The notes under the pieces: model-generated
What the model saw: only the letters and a program-made list of their open reading frames with translations
Database searches by the model: none
Told to the model about the DNA's origin: nothing
In this document: piece after piece, positions 46,202 to 54,227 of the stretch
Layout: each line of letters starts with the position of its first letter
How positions within the stretch are numbered: the first letter of the stretch is position 1
Translations under genes and position numbers: made by a program
Source of the DNA: Burkholderiaceae bacterium
GTDB taxonomy: Bacteria; Pseudomonadota; Gammaproteobacteria; Burkholderiales; Burkholderiaceae_C
Assembly: GCA_024235855.1 (NCBI GenBank)
Contig: JACKLN010000013.1
Span: 62,001 to 126,000 of the forward strand
DNA length: 64,000 nucleotides
Reading direction: 5' to 3'

Positions 46202-46585
46202 TCAGAGCTCCGGGTCGCGGCGGGTGGCCACGGGTTCGTCCTCGAAACGGGACGGTGGCGCCGGTGCGGGTGACGGCGCCGCTGCTGGGCGTGGCGCTGC
46301 CGGCCGCGCAGACGCAGCCGAGGCCGCCGGCGCCCGACGCGTGCGTTTGTCGCGCTGGATGCCCAGGCCGAGCGCTTCCATGTCACGTTGACGGCGCTCG
46401 GCCTTGCGCTTGTCCATCTTGGCGATGGCACGGCGCTGGGTGAGGCCCGTGCTGTCGGCGTAGGCCCACCACGCCACGGCCAGACCGAATGGCGCAAGCA
46501 CCACCCACCACGACCACTGGGCCACCGGGCCGATCTCGGCAAACTTCAGGGCCAGCAGGGCGAGCCCGAGCAGCAGGAATGCCAT
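46202..46585 (-). CDS. Small Trp-rich protein (TIGR04438)
   Basis: This 127-residue protein has an N-terminal membrane segment and the conserved Trp-rich block QWSWWVVLAPFGLAVAWWAY followed by charged DKRKAERRQRDMEALGL. An Ala/Pro-rich tail ends DPEL. It matches the small Trp-rich family restricted mostly to beta-proteobacteria. The role is unknown. Confidence 0.85.
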   Translation of the reverse strand: MAFLLLGLALLALKFAEIGPVAQWSWWVVLAPFGLAVAWWAYADSTGLTQRRAIAKMDKRKAERRQRDMEALGLGIQRDKRTRRAPAASAASARPAAPRPAAAPSPAPAPPSRFEDEPVATRRDPEL

Positions 46586-46669
46586 GCGTGTCCTCCTGCT
46601 GCACACTCTACGCGATGCGGGCCGGCGCGGGGCGGGCTCGATCGACGGAAACGAAGGGGAAGCACACCG

Positions 46670-46990
46670 ATGATCGTGACCACCACACCGCAGATCGAGG
46701 GCCGCCGCATCAGCCGCTACTGCGGCGTCGTCGCCGGCGAGGCCATCCTGGGCGCGAACCTGTTCAAGGACCTCTTCGCCGGCATCCGCGATCTGGTCGG
46801 CGGTCGCTCGGCCACCTACGAGAAGGAACTGCAACGGGCGCGCGACATCGCGCTGACCGAACTGCAGGAGCGTGCCCAGGCCCTGGGCGCCAACGCCGTG
46901 GTCGGCGTGGACCTGGACTACGAGGTGCTCGGCCAGGGCAACGGCATGCTGATGGTGTCGGCCAGCGGCACGGCGGTGGTGCTGGAGTAG
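46670..46990 (+). CDS. YbjQ/UPF0145 heavy-metal-binding family protein
   Basis: This 106-residue protein has family motifs VVAGEAILGANLFKDLFAGI, SATYEKELQRARDIAL and GANAVVGVDLDYEVL. The family is a pentameric fold sometimes described as metal-binding; the function is not settled. It sits alone between the Trp-rich gene and the AraC-type regulator. Confidence 0.9.
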   Translation: MIVTTTPQIEGRRISRYCGVVAGEAILGANLFKDLFAGIRDLVGGRSATYEKELQRARDIALTELQERAQALGANAVVGVDLDYEVLGQGNGMLMVSASGTAVVLE

Positions 46991-47017
46991 GCCCGGCGCG
47001 CACCGCCAAGCCGTCAC

Positions 47018-47983
47018 TCAAGCCGGCGGCAGATGCCGCGCCCGATGCTCGCGGGGCGAACAGCCGAAGCGCGCGCGGAAAGCACGGCTCAGGTGTGCGG
47101 CGTCGTTGAACCCCAGGGCGAAGCCGAGGGCACTCACGCTGCGCTGTCGCAGCGCGGGATCGCACAGGTCCCGGGCCAGCCGGTCGAGCCGTTGCCCCCA
47201 GATCCACTCGCTGACGCTGCAGGGCTCGCCGGCGAAGACCCGGTGCACGCTGCTGGGGGACAGGCGCAGCGCCGCAGCGATGCGCTGGACATCGAGCCCG
47301 GGCTCGCCCAGGTGGTCGCGCACGAAGGCCTTGATCTGCGCCCGGTGCAAGGCCGTGAGCGACGACACCGGTGCCGGCTGCGCCTGCGGCAGCGTGCGCA
47401 GGCCCGCCACCAGGATCTGCGTGACGCTGTGGGCCACGGCGGCGGCCGAGGCCGGCTCGAGGGTGTCGATGTCCTGCGCCAGCGTCCGGATCATCTCGAT
47501 CATCAGGTGCCCGGCACCACGCCGGCCCGACACCGCCTGCGCCGTCAGGCGCTCGGTGCCGCCCAGTTCGGCACGCAACGCAGGCCCCGGCAGCCGCAGC
47601 ACGATCTGCTGGAAGTCGGCACCGAAGACCAGGTCGTAGGGACGCGTGCTGTCGTAGAGCGCGAAGTCCCCCGGGGCCAGCCCGGCCCGGCGCCCGTCCT
47701 GGTGCACCTCGCCCCGGCCCTGGGTCTGGATACTGACGAGGAAGAAGTCCTCGCTGGCGCGAGCGATCTGGCCCCGCGTGCGCCGCACGTGCTGCGCACT
47801 GGCGGTCACCTGGGAGAGCTGCAGCGTCGACAGGTGACCCAGGCGGATCTCGCCGTCGATGCCGTGGTGGCCACCGAGCGGCTCGCATTCCAGCTGCACG
47901 TAGGCGTCGCACACGGCGTCGATCCAGTAGGCCGTGCGGTCGGCCTCGGGCACGCTGGCGGTGGTGAGCAGTTGCTGCGCCAT
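47018..47983 (-). CDS. AraC-family regulator
   Basis: This 321-residue protein has a sensing N-terminal domain (AraC-binding-like 2) and two C-terminal helix-turn-helices: LDVQRIAAALRLSPSSVHRV and ALGFALGFNDAAHLSRAFR with FGCSPREHR. It diverges from the nitrilase operon across 143 bases and is the probable activator of it. The inducer may be a nitrile or its product. Confidence 0.9.
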   Translation of the reverse strand: MAQQLLTTASVPEADRTAYWIDAVCDAYVQLECEPLGGHHGIDGEIRLGHLSTLQLSQVTASAQHVRRTRGQIARASEDFFLVSIQTQGRGEVHQDGRRAGLAPGDFALYDSTRPYDLVFGADFQQIVLRLPGPALRAELGGTERLTAQAVSGRRGAGHLMIEMIRTLAQDIDTLEPASAAAVAHSVTQILVAGLRTLPQAQPAPVSSLTALHRAQIKAFVRDHLGEPGLDVQRIAAALRLSPSSVHRVFAGEPCSVSEWIWGQRLDRLARDLCDPALRQRSVSALGFALGFNDAAHLSRAFRARFGCSPREHRARHLPPA

Positions 47984-48126
47984 GCGTCGCAGCATACGGG
48001 TCCCGGCTAATGCACACCAGTGCCAGCCTGGTCGGCTGGGCCCGTGGATCAAGCCCGGCGCGACCCTCAGTCAAGCCACGCCGGCCACCGCGCGCCAGCA
48101 TCGGGCCTCGTTCAACGGAGAACCCC

Positions 48127-49128
48127 ATGCCCCCCACCCATCCCCGATTCCGCGCGGCTGCCGTGCAGGCCGCCCCCGCCTTCCTGGACCTGGACGCCGG
48201 CATCGACAAGGCCATCGGCCTGATCGCCGAAGCGGCCGGCCAGGGCGCGCAGCTGATCGCCTTCCCGGAAACCTGGCTGCCGGGCTACCCGTGGCACATC
48301 TGGCTGGATTCGCCGGCCTGGGGCATGCAGTTCGTGCAGCGCTACCACGACAACAGCCTGGTCTATGGCAGCCCGGCGGCACAGCGCCTGGCCGACGCCG
48401 CGCGGCAGCACCGCATCATGGTGGTCATGGGCCACAGCGAGAAGGCCGGCGGCAGCCTCTACATGGGCCAGTGGATCATCGGCGCCGACGGCCAGACCAT
48501 TGCGCAGCGCCGCAAGCTCAAGCCTACGCACGTGGAGCGCACGGTCTTCGGCGAAGGCGATGGCAGCGACCTGGCGGTGTGCGACACGCCGCTGGGCCGC
48601 GTCGGTGCGCTGTGCTGCTGGGAGCACCTGCAGCCCTTGTCCAAGTACGCGATGTACGCGCAGGACGAGCAGGTCCACATCGCCGCCTGGCCCAGCTTCT
48701 CGCTCTACCGGGGCGGCGCCTACGCGCTCGGGCCCGAGGTGAACAACGCCGCGAGCCGCGTCTACGCCGTCGAGGGCGGCTGCTTCGTGATCGCACCCTG
48801 CGCCACGGTCAGTGCCGAGATGGTGGAGCAGCTGTGCGGCGACGACGCCACCAAGCGCCAGTTGCTTCTGGCCGGCGGTGGCTTCAGCGCCATCTACGCA
48901 CCCGACGGCCAGCTGATGCACGAGCCGCTACCCGAGAACACCGAGGGCATCGTCTACGCCGACATCGACATGGGCATGATCGCGCTGGCCAAGGCCGCCG
49001 CCGACCCGGCCGGCCACTATGCCCGGCCGGACGTGACCCGGCTGTGGCTGAACAAGGCGCGCGGCGACCGCGTGGTGTCGCCTGCGGCCGCCGCCGCGCT
49101 GGACGACGCCGGCGAGGTTCAACCATGA
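48127..49128 (+). CDS. Aliphatic-type nitrilase
   Basis: This 333-residue nitrilase-superfamily enzyme hydrolyses nitriles to acids and ammonia. The catalytic triad is E48 (AFPETWLPGYPW), K130 (RRKLKPTHVER) and C164 (CCWEHLQPL). The block WEHLQPLSKYAMYAQDEQ is typical of true nitrilases rather than amidases. Its stop overlaps the next start (ATGA). The substrate range cannot be told from sequence. Confidence 0.92.
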   Translation: MPPTHPRFRAAAVQAAPAFLDLDAGIDKAIGLIAEAAGQGAQLIAFPETWLPGYPWHIWLDSPAWGMQFVQRYHDNSLVYGSPAAQRLADAARQHRIMVVMGHSEKAGGSLYMGQWIIGADGQTIAQRRKLKPTHVERTVFGEGDGSDLAVCDTPLGRVGALCCWEHLQPLSKYAMYAQDEQVHIAAWPSFSLYRGGAYALGPEVNNAASRVYAVEGGCFVIAPCATVSAEMVEQLCGDDATKRQLLLAGGGFSAIYAPDGQLMHEPLPENTEGIVYADIDMGMIALAKAAADPAGHYARPDVTRLWLNKARGDRVVSPAAAAALDDAGEVQP

Positions 49129-49781
49129 GTGCGATCTACTCCGACCACCACCGCTCGCTGCAGGACGAGTTCGACAGCCGGCGCATGGCCGACCTGATGG
49201 AAGGCGGCATCGTGCACGGCGCCCTCGAGCCGCACGAGAAGGCCTTCATCGAAGGGCTGGACATGTTCTTCCTGGCCACGGTGGACCACCTGGGCCGGCC
49301 GACCGTGTCCTACAAGGGTGGGCTGCCGGGCTTCTGCCGCGCGCTGGACGACCGCACGCTTCTGTTTCCGTCCTACGACGGCAACGGCATGTTCTTCTCG
49401 ATGGGCAACCTCGCGGCCACGGCCGAGGTCGGCTTCCTGTTCATCGACTTCGACACACCCAACCGCCTGCGCGTGCAGGGCAAGGCCCGGATCGAGCGCG
49501 ACCCCGGGTTGATGGCCGGCTACCCCGAGGCCCAGTTCCTGGTCCGCACCGACATCGAACGCATCTGGCTCAACTGTCCGCGCTACGTGCACCGACGGGT
49601 GAAGGTGGAGGGCTCGAAGTACGTGCCGCAGGCGCACTGCGAAACACCGGTGCCGGCCTGGAAGCGGATCGACCTCGTGCAGGACGCCCTGCCAGCCAAG
49701 GACCAGGGCAAGGCAACGGCCCTGGGCGGGCTGATCACGATGGACGACTACGCGGCCAAGGTGGCACAGGGCGACGCCTGA
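49125..49781 (+). CDS. Pyridoxamine 5'-phosphate oxidase-fold flavoprotein
   Basis: This 218-residue protein has the split-barrel FMN-binding fold: FLATVDHLGRPTVSYKGG, GNGMFFSMGNLAATAEVGFL, and RLRVQGKARIERDP. It resembles general stress or F420/FMN-type oxidases, not the vitamin B6 enzyme itself. Translational coupling with the nitrilase suggests a role in the same pathway, perhaps reducing or oxidising a product. Confidence 0.85.
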   Translation: MSAIYSDHHRSLQDEFDSRRMADLMEGGIVHGALEPHEKAFIEGLDMFFLATVDHLGRPTVSYKGGLPGFCRALDDRTLLFPSYDGNGMFFSMGNLAATAEVGFLFIDFDTPNRLRVQGKARIERDPGLMAGYPEAQFLVRTDIERIWLNCPRYVHRRVKVEGSKYVPQAHCETPVPAWKRIDLVQDALPAKDQGKATALGGLITMDDYAAKVAQGDA

Positions 49782-49970
49782 CACCACGCCACGCCGGGTG
49801 TGTGGCACCCGGGTGGTTCGGCCTCGGCCTATCACGCTCTGCGCATCGCCCCCTGCAGCCGGCGCGACAGACCATCACGTCTGCGGGTGCGGCATGACCC
49901 TGGTACGCCATCGGCCACCGTTTCCGTCGGATCGTCTGGGCAAGCGGGTCGAGGATGGCCGCATTCCGGT

Positions 49971-50003
49971 GTTCACCCACATCGCTTTGCGATGTGAGTG
50001 AAC
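49971..50003. terminator. Bidirectional terminator between PPOX-fold gene and acs
   Basis: GTTCACCCACATCGC-TTT-GCGATGTGAGTGAAC is a 15-base stem with one mismatch and a three-base loop, 58 bases after the acs stop (minus strand). It lies in the 279-base gap between convergent genes; I see no gene elsewhere in the gap (49782-50060). Confidence 0.65.
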
Positions 50004-50060
50004 CCCGTCCCCGCCGATCTGCGGCGCATTGCGGCGCACCGCGCTCGCGCGCGGCGTGGA

Positions 50061-52031
50061 TCAGTTGGTCTGGGCCAACTGATCCAGGATCGCCGGGTTC
50101 TCAAGCGTGGACGTGTCCTGAGTGATCGCCTCGCCCTTGGCCAGCGAGCGCAGCAGGCGGCGCATGATCTTGCCGCTGCGGGTCTTGGGCAGGTTGTCGC
50201 CGAAGCGGATGTCCTTGGGCTTGGCGATCGGGCCGATCTCCTTGCCCACCCAGTCGCGCAGCTGCTTGGCGATCGCCTTGGCCTCGTCGCCCGTGGGGCG
50301 CGGGCGCTTGAGCACGACGAAAGCGCAGATGGCCTCGCCGGTGGTCTCGTCGGGGCGGCCCACAACGGCAGCCTCGGCCACCAGGTCGGTGCAGCTGACC
50401 AGGGCCGATTCGATCTCCATCGTGCCCATGCGGTGGCCCGACACGTTGAGCACGTCGTCGATGCGGCCGGTGATCGTGAAGTAGCCGGTCTTCTCGTCGC
50501 GGATGGCACCGTCACCGGCCAGGTAGTAGCCCTTGAGCTCCGGCGGGTAGTAGCTCTTCTTGAAGCGCTCCGGATCGCCGTAGATCGTGCGGATCATGCT
50601 CGGCCAGGGCTTCTTGACGACCAGGATGCCGCCCTGCCCGTTGGGCACGTCGTTGCCGGTCTCGTCGACGATGGCTGCGGTGATGCCCGGGAACGGCAGC
50701 GTGCACGACCCCGGCACCAGCGTCGTGGCGCCCGGCAGCGGCGTGATCATGTGGCCGCCGGTCTCGGTCTGCCAGAAGGTGTCGACGATGGGGCAGCGGC
50801 CACCGCCCACGTGCTTGTGGTACCACTCCCAGGCCGCCGGGTTGATGGGCTCGCCCACCGAGCCCAGGATGCGCAGGCTGCTCAGGTCGAAGCTCTTCGG
50901 GTGCACGGCGTCGTTGGCCTCGGCGGCCTTGATCAGGCTGCGGATGGCGGTGGGCGCGGTGTAGAAGATGGTGACCTTGTGCCGCTCGATCATCTTCCAG
51001 AAGCGGCCGGCGTCAGGATACGTGGGCACACCCTCGAAGACGATCTCGGTGCCGCCCAGGGCCAGCGGGCCGTAGGTGATGTAGGTGTGGCCGGTGACCC
51101 AGCCGATGTCGGCGGTGCACCAGAACACGTCGTCGGGCTTGAGGTCGAAGGTCCACTTGGTGGTCAGCGCCGCATGCAGCAGGTAGCCGCCGGTGCTGTG
51201 CTGCACGCCCTTGGGCTTGCCGGTGGAGCCGCTGGTGTAGAGCAGGAACAGGGGGTGCTCGGCACCCACCCACTCCGGCTCGCACTGCTCGGGGGCGGCG
51301 GCCGACAGCTCGTGCAGCCAGAGGTCGCGGCCGTCCTTCCAGGCGATGTTGCCGCCGGTGCGCTTGTAGACGATGACGTCCTTGATGCTGCCGGTGCCGG
51401 GCATGGCCAGCGCCTCGTCGACGATGGACTTCAGCGGCAGGTGCTTGCCGCCGCGGGCCTGCTCGTCGGCGGTGATCACCATCACCGCGCCGGCGTCCTC
51501 GATGCGGTCGCGCAGGCTCTGCGCGGAAAAGCCGCCGAAGACCACCGAGTGCGTGGCCCCGATGCGCGCGCAGGCCTGCATCGCCACCACGCCCTCGATG
51601 CTCATGGGCATGTAGATGACGACGCGGTCGCCCTTCTTCACGCCACGCGCCTTCAGCGCGTTGGCCAGCTTGCCCACGCGGGCCAGCAGTTCGCTGTAGG
51701 TGACCTTGGTGACGGCACCGTCGTCGGCCTCGAAGACGATGGCGGTCTTGTCGCCCAGGCCGCGCTCGACGTTGCGGTCCAGGCAGTTGTAGGACACGTT
51801 GAGCGTGCCGTCGGCGAACCACTTGAAGAACGGCGCATCGCTCTGGTCCAGCACCTGCGTGAACGGCGTCTTCCAGGTGACCAGCTCGCGGGCCAGGCGG
51901 GCCCAGTAGCCTTCGTAGTCGGCCTCGGCCTCGGCGACGAGCTTGTCGTAGGCGGCCCTGCCGGACACATGGGCCTGGCCGGCCAGGGCCGCGGGCGGTT
52001 CGTAGAGCTTGGTCTCGGCGGTGTCGGACAT
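50061..52031 (-). CDS. acs: Acetyl-CoA synthetase
   Basis: This AMP-forming enzyme of 656 residues makes acetyl-CoA from acetate, ATP and CoA. The A-loop YTSGSTGKPKGV, the WQTETGG block, and the C-terminal PKTRSGKIMRR with the regulatory lysine are all present. Length and motifs are standard for Acs. AGGAG precedes the ATG. It is monocistronic and convergent with the PPOX-fold gene. Confidence 0.97.
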   Translation of the reverse strand: MSDTAETKLYEPPAALAGQAHVSGRAAYDKLVAEAEADYEGYWARLARELVTWKTPFTQVLDQSDAPFFKWFADGTLNVSYNCLDRNVERGLGDKTAIVFEADDGAVTKVTYSELLARVGKLANALKARGVKKGDRVVIYMPMSIEGVVAMQACARIGATHSVVFGGFSAQSLRDRIEDAGAVMVITADEQARGGKHLPLKSIVDEALAMPGTGSIKDVIVYKRTGGNIAWKDGRDLWLHELSAAAPEQCEPEWVGAEHPLFLLYTSGSTGKPKGVQHSTGGYLLHAALTTKWTFDLKPDDVFWCTADIGWVTGHTYITYGPLALGGTEIVFEGVPTYPDAGRFWKMIERHKVTIFYTAPTAIRSLIKAAEANDAVHPKSFDLSSLRILGSVGEPINPAAWEWYHKHVGGGRCPIVDTFWQTETGGHMITPLPGATTLVPGSCTLPFPGITAAIVDETGNDVPNGQGGILVVKKPWPSMIRTIYGDPERFKKSYYPPELKGYYLAGDGAIRDEKTGYFTITGRIDDVLNVSGHRMGTMEIESALVSCTDLVAEAAVVGRPDETTGEAICAFVVLKRPRPTGDEAKAIAKQLRDWVGKEIGPIAKPKDIRFGDNLPKTRSGKIMRRLLRSLAKGEAITQDTSTLENPAILDQLAQTN

Positions 52032-52278
52032 CGTGTCTCCTGCTCAGGTTCGCTGCCGCGGTCGGTGCCCCGCGGCGGCGAACCCGCACGAGACCCCGAA
52101 CTGGGCCGATGGGCGGGACTGTCGGTCCACGGCCTGACGAAGCCCTTACTCCCCCTGAACCGGGGCCTGGCCAGCGCCCCCCCGCGGGCCGTCCAGACCC
52201 TGCCCAAGCCCTGATCCGACACCGGCCATCCCGCCGTTGGCAGAATCCCCGGCTGCCCGAATCCGGCCTGCGCCGACC

Positions 52279-53145
52279 ATGCCCAACCCACCGCCGACCG
52301 CCTCCGACCTGCCCCCGCCCACCCGCCTGCAGGCGTGGCTGAGCCAACCCTGGGTGCAGCACAGCGTGCTCGCGCTGATCATCGTCAACGCCGTCATCCT
52401 CGGGCTCGAGACCTCGGCGGCAGCCATGCAGGCCTGGGGCCCGGTGCTGCTGGCGCTGGACAAGGCCATCCTCGGCGTCTTCGTGGTCGAGATCGCGCTG
52501 CGGCTCGTCGCCCACCGTGGTGCCTTCTTCCGCGACCCGTGGAGCCTGTTCGACCTCGCCGTGGTGGCCATCGCGCTGGTGCCGGCCAGCGGCCCGTTCG
52601 CCGTGCTGCGGGCGCTGCGCGTGCTGCGGGTACTGCGCATCCTCACCATCGTGCCGTCGATGCGGCGCGTGGTCGGCGGGCTGCTGGCGGCCATCCCGGG
52701 CCTGTCGTCCATCGCCGCAGTGCTCGGGCTGCTGTTCTACGTCTTCGCGGTCATCGCCACCAAGCTCTTCGGCGCCGACTTCCCGGACTGGTTCGGCACC
52801 CTGGGCCGTTCGCTGTACACGCTGTTCCAGGTGATGACGCTGGAGAGCTGGTCGATGGGCATCGTGCGGCCGGTCATGGAGCTCTACCCCTACGCCTGGA
52901 CCTTCTTCGTGCCCTTCATCCTGATGGCCACGTTCACGATGCTGAACCTGTTCATCGGCGTTATCGTCAGCGCCATGCAGAGCTTTGCCGAGGCCGACAA
53001 GACCGAGACCCTCGCCGCCGTGGACGACGCCCGCCAGCACATCGAGGCCGACCTGCACAGCGAAGTGCGGGCGCTGCGCAGCGAGATCGCCGCGCTGCGC
53101 GCGCAGTTGCCGCTGGCCGGCGCACCGCGCGACGGCGCCGCCTGA
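52279..53145 (+). CDS. Voltage-gated sodium channel (BacNav family)
   Basis: This is a six-helix, one-domain voltage-gated sodium channel that should form a tetramer in the inner membrane. In the 288-residue protein the voltage sensor S4 has regularly spaced arginines R111, R114, R117 and R120 (LRALRVLRVLR). S2 contains VEIALRL with the counter-charge Glu, and S3 contains DPWSLFDLAV. The selectivity filter TLESWSM (187-193) is the sodium-selective sequence of known bacterial channels, and FIGVIVSAM forms S6. The C-terminus (about 235-280) is a charged coiled coil (HSEVRALRSEIAALRAQL), as expected for tetramer assembly. It overlaps a Na+/Ca2+ exchanger gene by one base (TGATG). Confidence 0.95.
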   Translation: MPNPPPTASDLPPPTRLQAWLSQPWVQHSVLALIIVNAVILGLETSAAAMQAWGPVLLALDKAILGVFVVEIALRLVAHRGAFFRDPWSLFDLAVVAIALVPASGPFAVLRALRVLRVLRILTIVPSMRRVVGGLLAAIPGLSSIAAVLGLLFYVFAVIATKLFGADFPDWFGTLGRSLYTLFQVMTLESWSMGIVRPVMELYPYAWTFFVPFILMATFTMLNLFIGVIVSAMQSFAEADKTETLAAVDDARQHIEADLHSEVRALRSEIAALRAQLPLAGAPRDGAA

Positions 53146-54227
53146 TGCTCACCAACGCCCTGCTCTTCATCGGCGGCCTCGTGGCCCTGGTGGCTGGCGC
53201 CGAACTGCTGGTGCGCGGGGCTTCGCGGCTCGCCCTGTCCTTCGGCATCTCGCCGCTGGTGGTGGGCCTGACCATCGTCGCCTTCGGCACCAGTGCGCCG
53301 GAGATGACGGTCTCGGTGGGCGCGGTGCTCAACGGCCAGACGGGCCTGGCCCTGGGCAATGCCGTCGGCAGCAACGTCTTCAACGTGCTGTTCATCCTCG
53401 GGCTGGCCGCGCTGATCGCGCCGCTGGCCGTGCACCTGCAGGTCATCCGCCAGGAGGTGCCGATCATGATCGGCGCAGCATTGCTGGTCATGGTGGTGGC
53501 CCTGGACGGCAACATCGGCACCTTCGATGCGGCGCTGCTGTTCGGCCTGCTGCTGGCCTACACGGTGTTTCTGGTGCGCCAGTCGCGGGCCCAGGGCGTG
53601 GAGGCCGGCGACTATGCGGCCCACGATGCGGAGCGTGCCGGCGGTGGTTCCCGCCTGCTCAACGTGGCGCTGCTGCTGGCCGGCCTGGCGCTGCTGGCCG
53701 GGGGGTCGGAGGCCATGGTGCGCGCCGCGGTCAGCTTCGCGCGCGCCTTCGGCGTCAGCGAGGTGATGATCGGCCTGACCATCGTCGCCATCGGCACCTC
53801 GCTACCCGAGGTCGCGGCCTCGGTGGCCGCGGCGCTGAAGGGCGAGCGCGACATCGCGGTGGGCAACGTCGTCGGCAGCTGCGTGTTCAACCTGCTGGGG
53901 GTCATCGGCCTGGGTGGGCTGGCCGCGGCCTTTGCCGGTGCCGGCGGGCTGCCGGTGCCGGCGTCGGTGATGCACTTCGACCTCTGGGTCATGCTGGCCG
54001 CGCTGGTGGCCTGCCTGCCTATCTTCCTCACCGGGCGCGAGGTGGCGCGCTGGGAAGGCGGGCTGTTCCTGGCCTACTACGCCGCCTACATGGCCTACCA
54101 GGTGCTGCAGGCGCGCCAGTCGCCCGACCTGCTGCAGGCCTTCAACGGCGCGATGCTGGGCTTCGTGCTGCCGCTGACGGTGGTCACCGTCGTCGTCACG
54201 ACGCTGCGGGGGCAGGCGCGGCGCTGA
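53145..54227 (+). CDS. CaCA-family Na+/Ca2+ exchanger (YrbG-like)
   Basis: This 360-residue antiporter of the Ca2+/cation antiporter superfamily has about ten helices and two inverted alpha-repeats: GTSAPEMTVSVGAVLNGQTG with GNAVGSNVFN, and GTSLPEVAASVAAALKG with GNVVGSCVFN. It probably exports Ca2+ in exchange for Na+ or H+. Its start overlaps the sodium-channel stop, so the two are translated together. Its last 32 bases overlap the 3' end of the convergent Na+/Pi gene. Confidence 0.93.
   Translation: MLTNALLFIGGLVALVAGAELLVRGASRLALSFGISPLVVGLTIVAFGTSAPEMTVSVGAVLNGQTGLALGNAVGSNVFNVLFILGLAALIAPLAVHLQVIRQEVPIMIGAALLVMVVALDGNIGTFDAALLFGLLLAYTVFLVRQSRAQGVEAGDYAAHDAERAGGGSRLLNVALLLAGLALLAGGSEAMVRAAVSFARAFGVSEVMIGLTIVAIGTSLPEVAASVAAALKGERDIAVGNVVGSCVFNLLGVIGLGGLAAAFAGAGGLPVPASVMHFDLWVMLAALVACLPIFLTGREVARWEGGLFLAYYAAYMAYQVLQARQSPDLLQAFNGAMLGFVLPLTVVTVVVTTLRGQARR

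Noticed and set aside
51013..53058. Long minus-strand frame across acs and the sodium-channel gene
   Set aside because: It crosses two well-defined genes in wrong frames.
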